From an uncultured Gemmatimonadota bacterium (GTDB lineage: Bacteria; Gemmatimonadota; Gemmatimonadetes; Gemmatimonadales; GWC2-71-9), in the NCBI GenBank assembly GCA_946480845.1, contig CAMLLJ010000101.1, positions 1-9,954 of the forward strand: a stretch of 9,954 bases of DNA, given 5' to 3'. Made by a program: the position numbers and the translations under genes. Position 1 is the first letter of the stretch. Each line of letters begins with the position of its first letter. Below the pieces are notes generated by a model, which saw only the letters and a program-made list of their open reading frames with translations, was not told where the DNA came from and did no database searches. Of the stretch, positions 7,124-9,954 are shown in pieces.

Positions 7124-7152
7124 TTGACTTCGCTCCCTCCGCTCCCTACGTT
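7124..7152 (+). promoter_or_regulatory. Candidate promoter for the Roadblock-manC-GlmU-like operon
   Basis: On the plus strand a TTGACT -35 hexamer (7124-7129) and a TACGTT -10-like hexamer (7147-7152, 3 of 6 matches) are separated by exactly 17 bp. Transcription would start near 7159, giving a leader of about 30 nt that carries a clear Shine-Dalgarno. This is the only non-coding DNA before the operon, so the promoter must lie here or inside the divergent gene. Confidence 0.45.
7131..7147 (+). repeat. Two 8-bp direct repeats (period 9) in the promoter spacer
   Basis: CGCTCCCT occurs at 7131-7138 and again at 7140-7147, one base apart. It almost exactly fills the spacer between the proposed -35 and -10 of the plus-strand promoter. 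A partial third copy (CGCTCC) lies at 7102-7107. It could be an operator or a chance pyrimidine-rich repeat. Confidence 0.5.
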
Positions 7153-7180
7153 CCCGCATCGCGTATCCCCCTGTCCTGAC

Positions 7181-7184
7181 GGAG
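7181..7184 (+). promoter_or_regulatory. Shine-Dalgarno site for the Roadblock gene
   Basis: GGAG lies 6 nt before the ATG at 7191, a normal spacing, and supports that start. Confidence 0.65.
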
Positions 7185-7190
7185 ATTCGG

Positions 7191-7544
7191 ATGCACGGTT
7201 TGGCGGAGGTCGTGCGCGGGCTCACCGAGCGCGAAGGGGTGAGCGCGGCCGTCGTCGTGAGCGGCGACGGGCTGCCCATCCATCATGACGGCCGCAGCGT
7301 CGGCGACCCCGACGCCCTCGCGGCACTCACCGTGACGCTGCTGCGCCCGGCCGCGCGGCTGGGCGAGAGCGCCCGCGCCGGCGAGCTCACGCGCGGCGTC
7401 TTCGAGTATGCCGGCGGGCTCGCGGTGCTCACCGCGGTGCGCGGCGGCAACTGGCTCCTGGTGCTGACCGAACCCGGTGCCGACGTGGGCACCCTGCTCT
7501 ACGACCTCCGGCGCGACAGCCCCACGCTCGCGGCCCTGCTCTGA
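7191..7544 (+). CDS. Roadblock/LC7-domain protein
   Basis: A 117-residue single-domain protein with the Roadblock/LC7 layout. An N-terminal helix (HGLAEVVRGLTER, 2-14) leads into a strand and turn of the type GVSAAVVVSGDGLPIHHDG (16-34). A central helix follows (DALAALTVTLLRPAARLGE, 41-59), then strands FEYAGGLAVLTAVRGGNWLLVLTE (71-94) and a closing helix (VGTLLYDLRRDSP, 99-111). Proteins of this fold, such as MglB, dimerise and commonly regulate small Ras-like GTPases, or act as scaffolds. No GTPase gene is in the window. It leads the plus-strand operon, and its TGA shares one base with the next ATG (TGATG). Family assignment rests on pattern and length rather than invariant catalytic residues; the exact role here is unknown. 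Confidence 0.8.
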   Translation: MHGLAEVVRGLTEREGVSAAVVVSGDGLPIHHDGRSVGDPDALAALTVTLLRPAARLGESARAGELTRGVFEYAGGLAVLTAVRGGNWLLVLTEPGADVGTLLYDLRRDSPTLAALL

Positions 7545-8572
7545 TGCGCTGGGGCGTCCTCCTCGCCGGCGGCTCCGGCACCCGGTTCTGGCCGCTCAGC
7601 ACTCCCGAACATCCGAAGCAGCTCCTCCCCCTCGCCGGTCCCCGCTCGACCGCGGAAGAGGCGATGGACCGCCTCGACGGCCTGATCCCGCGCGAGCGGG
7701 TCCTGCTGGTCACCGGCCCGGCGCTCGCCGGGCGCCTCCAGGAGCGGCTGCAGCTGCCGGCGGACAACGTCCTCGTCGAGCCGCGCGCGGCCTCCACCGG
7801 TCCCGCGCTGGTCTGGGCATCGCACGAGGCGCAGCGCCGCGACGCCGACGCCGAGGTCCTGTCGATGCACGCCGACTGGGTGATCGGCGACGCCGACGCC
7901 TTCCGCCGCACGGCGGTCACCGCCCTCACCTGCGCCCGCGAGCATGACCGGCTGGTCACCGTCGGCGTGGTGCCCACGCGGCCCGACACCGGCTTCGGCT
8001 ACATCGTCCCGGGCGCGCCGCTCGGGAACGGCGCACGCAACGTGGCCCGGTTCACCGAGAAGCCCGATGCCGCGACGGCGCTCGACCTGCTGGCGGCGCA
8101 GGCGCTCTGGAACAGCGGGCTCTTCGCCTGGACGGCCGCGCGGCTCTTCGCCGAGGCGCGCCAGCATACGCCGGAGATCGCGCCGCACCTCGCCGCGCTG
8201 GATCGCGGCGACGTCGCCGGCTTCTTCCGCGACGTGACGCCGATCTCCATCGACGTCGGGCTGCTGGAGCGGAGCCGCAGCGTCGCGGTGGTGAGCGGCG
8301 CGTTCGCCTGGGACGACGTGGGGACCTGGGACGCGCTCGCGCGGGTGCGCGCCAAGGACCCGGCCGACAACGTCGTGGTCGGGCACGCCTACCTGCACAA
8401 TGCGAAGGACTGCGTGGTCTGGGCCGGGTCCGACCCCATCGTGCTCGCCGGGGTGAAGGACCTGATCGTCGTGCACGCCAACGGCCGCATCCTCATCATG
8501 CCGCGCGAGCAGTCCGCCGAGCTGAAGCAGGTGCTCGATTCGCTCCCGCCGGAGGTCCGCGCGCTCCCGTGA
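7544..8572 (+). CDS. manC: Mannose-1-phosphate guanylyltransferase (GDP-mannose pyrophosphorylase), short form
   Basis: A 342-residue nucleotidyltransferase that makes GDP-mannose from GTP and mannose-1-phosphate for envelope glycans. The nucleotide-binding signature GGSGTRFWPLS (9-19) is followed by HPKQLLPL (23-30), VEPRAASTGPA (78-88), the metal-binding Asp in HADW (109-112), TGFGYI (149-154), FTEKP (170-174), WNSGLFAW (189-196), ISIDVGLLERS (234-244) and WDDVGTW (256-262). These blocks are diagnostic of the mannose-1-phosphate guanylyltransferase family. The length indicates the single-domain form without the C-terminal phosphomannose-isomerase cupin. In place of the usual PADH the protein has HADW; the Asp is kept. 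The ATG shares one base with the preceding stop and there is no Shine-Dalgarno, so coupled translation is likely. The stop overlaps the next GTG by 4 bp. Confidence 0.92.
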   Translation: MRWGVLLAGGSGTRFWPLSTPEHPKQLLPLAGPRSTAEEAMDRLDGLIPRERVLLVTGPALAGRLQERLQLPADNVLVEPRAASTGPALVWASHEAQRRDADAEVLSMHADWVIGDADAFRRTAVTALTCAREHDRLVTVGVVPTRPDTGFGYIVPGAPLGNGARNVARFTEKPDAATALDLLAAQALWNSGLFAWTAARLFAEARQHTPEIAPHLAALDRGDVAGFFRDVTPISIDVGLLERSRSVAVVSGAFAWDDVGTWDALARVRAKDPADNVVVGHAYLHNAKDCVVWAGSDPIVLAGVKDLIVVHANGRILIMPREQSAELKQVLDSLPPEVRALP

Positions 8573-9744
8573 CCTCGCTGGTGCTGCTCGAGCCGCCGGC
8601 GCCGGGCGCCGAATGGGCGCCATTTGCCGGCGTGCGGCCGGTCGCGGAGCTCCGGGCCGGCGCCTGGCGGGTGCGCGAGCGCTGGGAGCGGGCGCTCGGG
8701 CTCACCGCGCGCGCCATCCACGGCGCGCACGCGGCGGGCTTCCACGAATTGGACGCTCCGCCGGTCACCGCACCCACAACGGTGCGCGGCCCCGCCATCA
8801 TTGCGACCTCGACGTTCGCGCCGGCTGCCGGCACACTGGCGCTCGCGCCGGGCGGCATGCTGGTGCACGACGGCGTGGTCGTCGCCCGCCACCTCCCTGC
8901 CGGGGCCGAGGCGCCCAGCCTGGAGCTGGCCCCTGCCGGCGCCCCGGGGACCGGAACGGAAGTGGCCGGCGTGCCGCTCCGCGGGGCCTACATGCTGCTC
9001 GACGCCCTCGAAGCACTGCTGCCCGGCGACTGCGATGTGGCCGCCGCGGGCGGCGGGGATGCCCTGCCCGACGGGACGATCGTGCTCGGGCCGCGCGAGC
9101 GCATCGCGGCGCACGGAGCGGTCGAGCCGGGGGTGGTGTTCGACGTGCGGAACGGCGCGGTGGTGATCGAGCCCGGTGCGGAGGTGCGGAGCGGGACCCG
9201 GCTCGAGGGGCCCTGCTGGATCGGCGCCGGCGCGCGCATCGTGGGCGGGTTCGTCCGCGGGTCGGTGATCGGGCCGGCCTGCGTCGTCCGGGGTGAAGTC
9301 TCCGCGAGCATCTTCGTGGGCTATGGCAACAAGGCGCACGACGGCTTCGTCGGGCACAGCGTCGTCGGGCACTGGGCCAACCTGGGCGCCGGCACCACGA
9401 CTTCCAACCTCAAGAACACCTACGGGCCGGTGCGACTGCACGTGGCCGGCGAGCGGATCGAGACGGGGCGCACCTTCCTCGGCAGCCTGATCGGCGACCA
9501 CGCCAAGACCGCGATCGGCACGATGCTTTCGACCGGCTCGGTGGTGGGCGCCGGTGCCAACGTGCTCGGCGGCTCGCCCGCGCCGCGCTACCTGCCGCCG
9601 TTCACCTGGGGCCCGGCGGGAGAACGGGTGACCGAGGAAGGGTTCCTCAGGATCGCCGGACGGGTGATGCCGCGCCGCGGCGTCGAGCTGACCGAGGCGC
9701 GCCGCGCATCGCTCGCGGCCACCTGGCGCCGGGCAAGCCAGTGA
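8569..9744 (+). CDS. GlmU-like sugar nucleotidyltransferase / left-handed beta-helix acyltransferase
   Basis: A 391-residue protein of the GlmU-like family (N-terminus of the PF13562 'NTP_transf_4' type) best known from Bacteroidota. The N-terminal half starts LVLLEPP and contains the family block PFAGVRPVAELRAGAWRVRERWE (18-40). It lacks the classical GxGTRM nucleotide-binding loop of true GlmU. From about residue 185 a left-handed beta-helix begins, with hexapeptide turns such as VIEPGAEVRSGTRLEG (199-214), CWIGAGARIVGG (216-227) and SVIGPACVVRG (232-242). The family's typical C-terminal blocks follow: GYGNKAHDGFVGHSVVG (251-267), NLGAGTTTSNLKNTYG (271-286), LIGDHAKTAIGTMLSTGSVV (307-326) and a PPFTWG end (343-348). 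His257 may correspond to the acetyltransferase catalytic His of GlmU. Likely role: formation of UDP-GlcNAc or another NDP-sugar; the exact substrate is uncertain. The GTG at 8569 overlaps the manC stop by 4 bp (GTGA), with a GGAGGT at 8551-8556, rather far upstream. Confidence 0.88.
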   Translation: MTSLVLLEPPAPGAEWAPFAGVRPVAELRAGAWRVRERWERALGLTARAIHGAHAAGFHELDAPPVTAPTTVRGPAIIATSTFAPAAGTLALAPGGMLVHDGVVVARHLPAGAEAPSLELAPAGAPGTGTEVAGVPLRGAYMLLDALEALLPGDCDVAAAGGGDALPDGTIVLGPRERIAAHGAVEPGVVFDVRNGAVVIEPGAEVRSGTRLEGPCWIGAGARIVGGFVRGSVIGPACVVRGEVSASIFVGYGNKAHDGFVGHSVVGHWANLGAGTTTSNLKNTYGPVRLHVAGERIETGRTFLGSLIGDHAKTAIGTMLSTGSVVGAGANVLGGSPAPRYLPPFTWGPAGERVTEEGFLRIAGRVMPRRGVELTEARRASLAATWRRASQ

Positions 9745-9954
9745 CCGCCATCCACGTGCTGGGCTCGGGCTCACGCGGCAACTGCTTCGCCGTGTCGTGC
9801 GACGGGGCCACGCTGCTCGTCGACGCCGGGTTCAGCGCCCGGGAGACCGAGCGGCGGGCGGTGGCCGCCGGTGTCGCGCTGGACACCGTCGTGGGGATCG
9901 CGGTGACGCACGAGCATACCGACCATTGTGCCGGCGTCCCGCTGCTGGCCCGGC
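9741..9954 (+). CDS. YycJ/WalJ-like metallo-beta-lactamase-fold hydrolase (5' end)
   Basis: The first 71 residues are present; the gene runs off the right edge. It opens with IHVLGSGSRGNCFAV (4-18), then LLVDAGFSARE (25-35), and carries the metal-binding HxHxDH motif as THEHTDHCAG (56-65). This arrangement matches the YycJ/WalJ branch of small metal-dependent hydrolases, some of which are proposed nucleases. Binuclear metal binding is expected from the motif; the substrate is unknown. The GTG overlaps the preceding stop by 4 bp (GTGA) with no clear Shine-Dalgarno, so it is the fourth gene of the plus-strand operon. Confidence 0.88.
   Translation, partial: MTAIHVLGSGSRGNCFAVSCDGATLLVDAGFSARETERRAVAAGVALDTVVGIAVTHEHTDHCAGVPLLAR

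Noticed and set aside
8389..9774. A 461-codon minus-strand open frame opposite the GlmU-like gene
   Set aside because: It runs antisense through manC and the GlmU-like gene, is rich in Arg, Gly, His and Ala, and has no motif or start signal.

Overview
This is a gene-dense, GC-rich stretch of a bacterial chromosome. It holds eleven protein genes, nine complete and two cut by the window ends, and only one real intergenic gap (about 137 bp). There are no RNA genes, mobile elements, CRISPR arrays or recombination signatures that I can see. A likely source is a member of the FCB/Gemmatimonadota lineage. The reasons are the high GC, a GlmU-like sugar nucleotidyltransferase of the type best known from Bacteroidota, a histidine kinase with an AHQMGTPL H-box, a Thermus-like SerRS C-terminus, and GatCAB indirect tRNA amidation. 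The phylum assignment is inference; no rRNA is present.

Left arm (minus strand, read from 7053 down to 1): a small putative lipoprotein, serS (seryl-tRNA synthetase), a two-transmembrane orphan sensor histidine kinase, a PcrA/UvrD-type DNA helicase, then gatC, gatA and the first codons of gatB (Glu/Asp-tRNA amidotransferase). Every junction is a stop/start overlap of 1 to 8 bp, except the 4-nt gap between the lipoprotein gene and serS. The seven genes therefore look like one translationally coupled operon. It mixes aminoacyl-tRNA supply (serS, gatCAB), DNA repair (pcrA) and envelope sensing (kinase, lipoprotein).

Centre (7054-7190): a divergent promoter region. Sigma70-like elements can be proposed on both strands. 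The plus-strand promoter precedes a leader with a good Shine-Dalgarno site. The minus-strand candidate lies so close to the lipoprotein ATG that its transcript would be leaderless or nearly so. An 8-bp direct repeat with a 9-bp period sits in the plus-strand spacer.

Right arm (plus strand, from 7191): a small Roadblock/LC7-domain protein, a short mannose-1-phosphate guanylyltransferase, a GlmU-like protein (PF13562-type N-terminus plus a left-handed beta-helix acyltransferase C-terminus), and the start of a YycJ/WalJ-like metallo-beta-lactamase-fold hydrolase. These also overlap by 1 to 4 bp and form a second operon. It points to nucleotide-sugar and cell-envelope precursor synthesis.

Most genes belong to known families. 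I see no convincing wholly new system. The least explained items are the orphan kinase inside a translation/repair operon, the GTPase-less Roadblock protein leading a nucleotide-sugar operon, the divergent GlmU-like protein, and the unrecognised lipoprotein.
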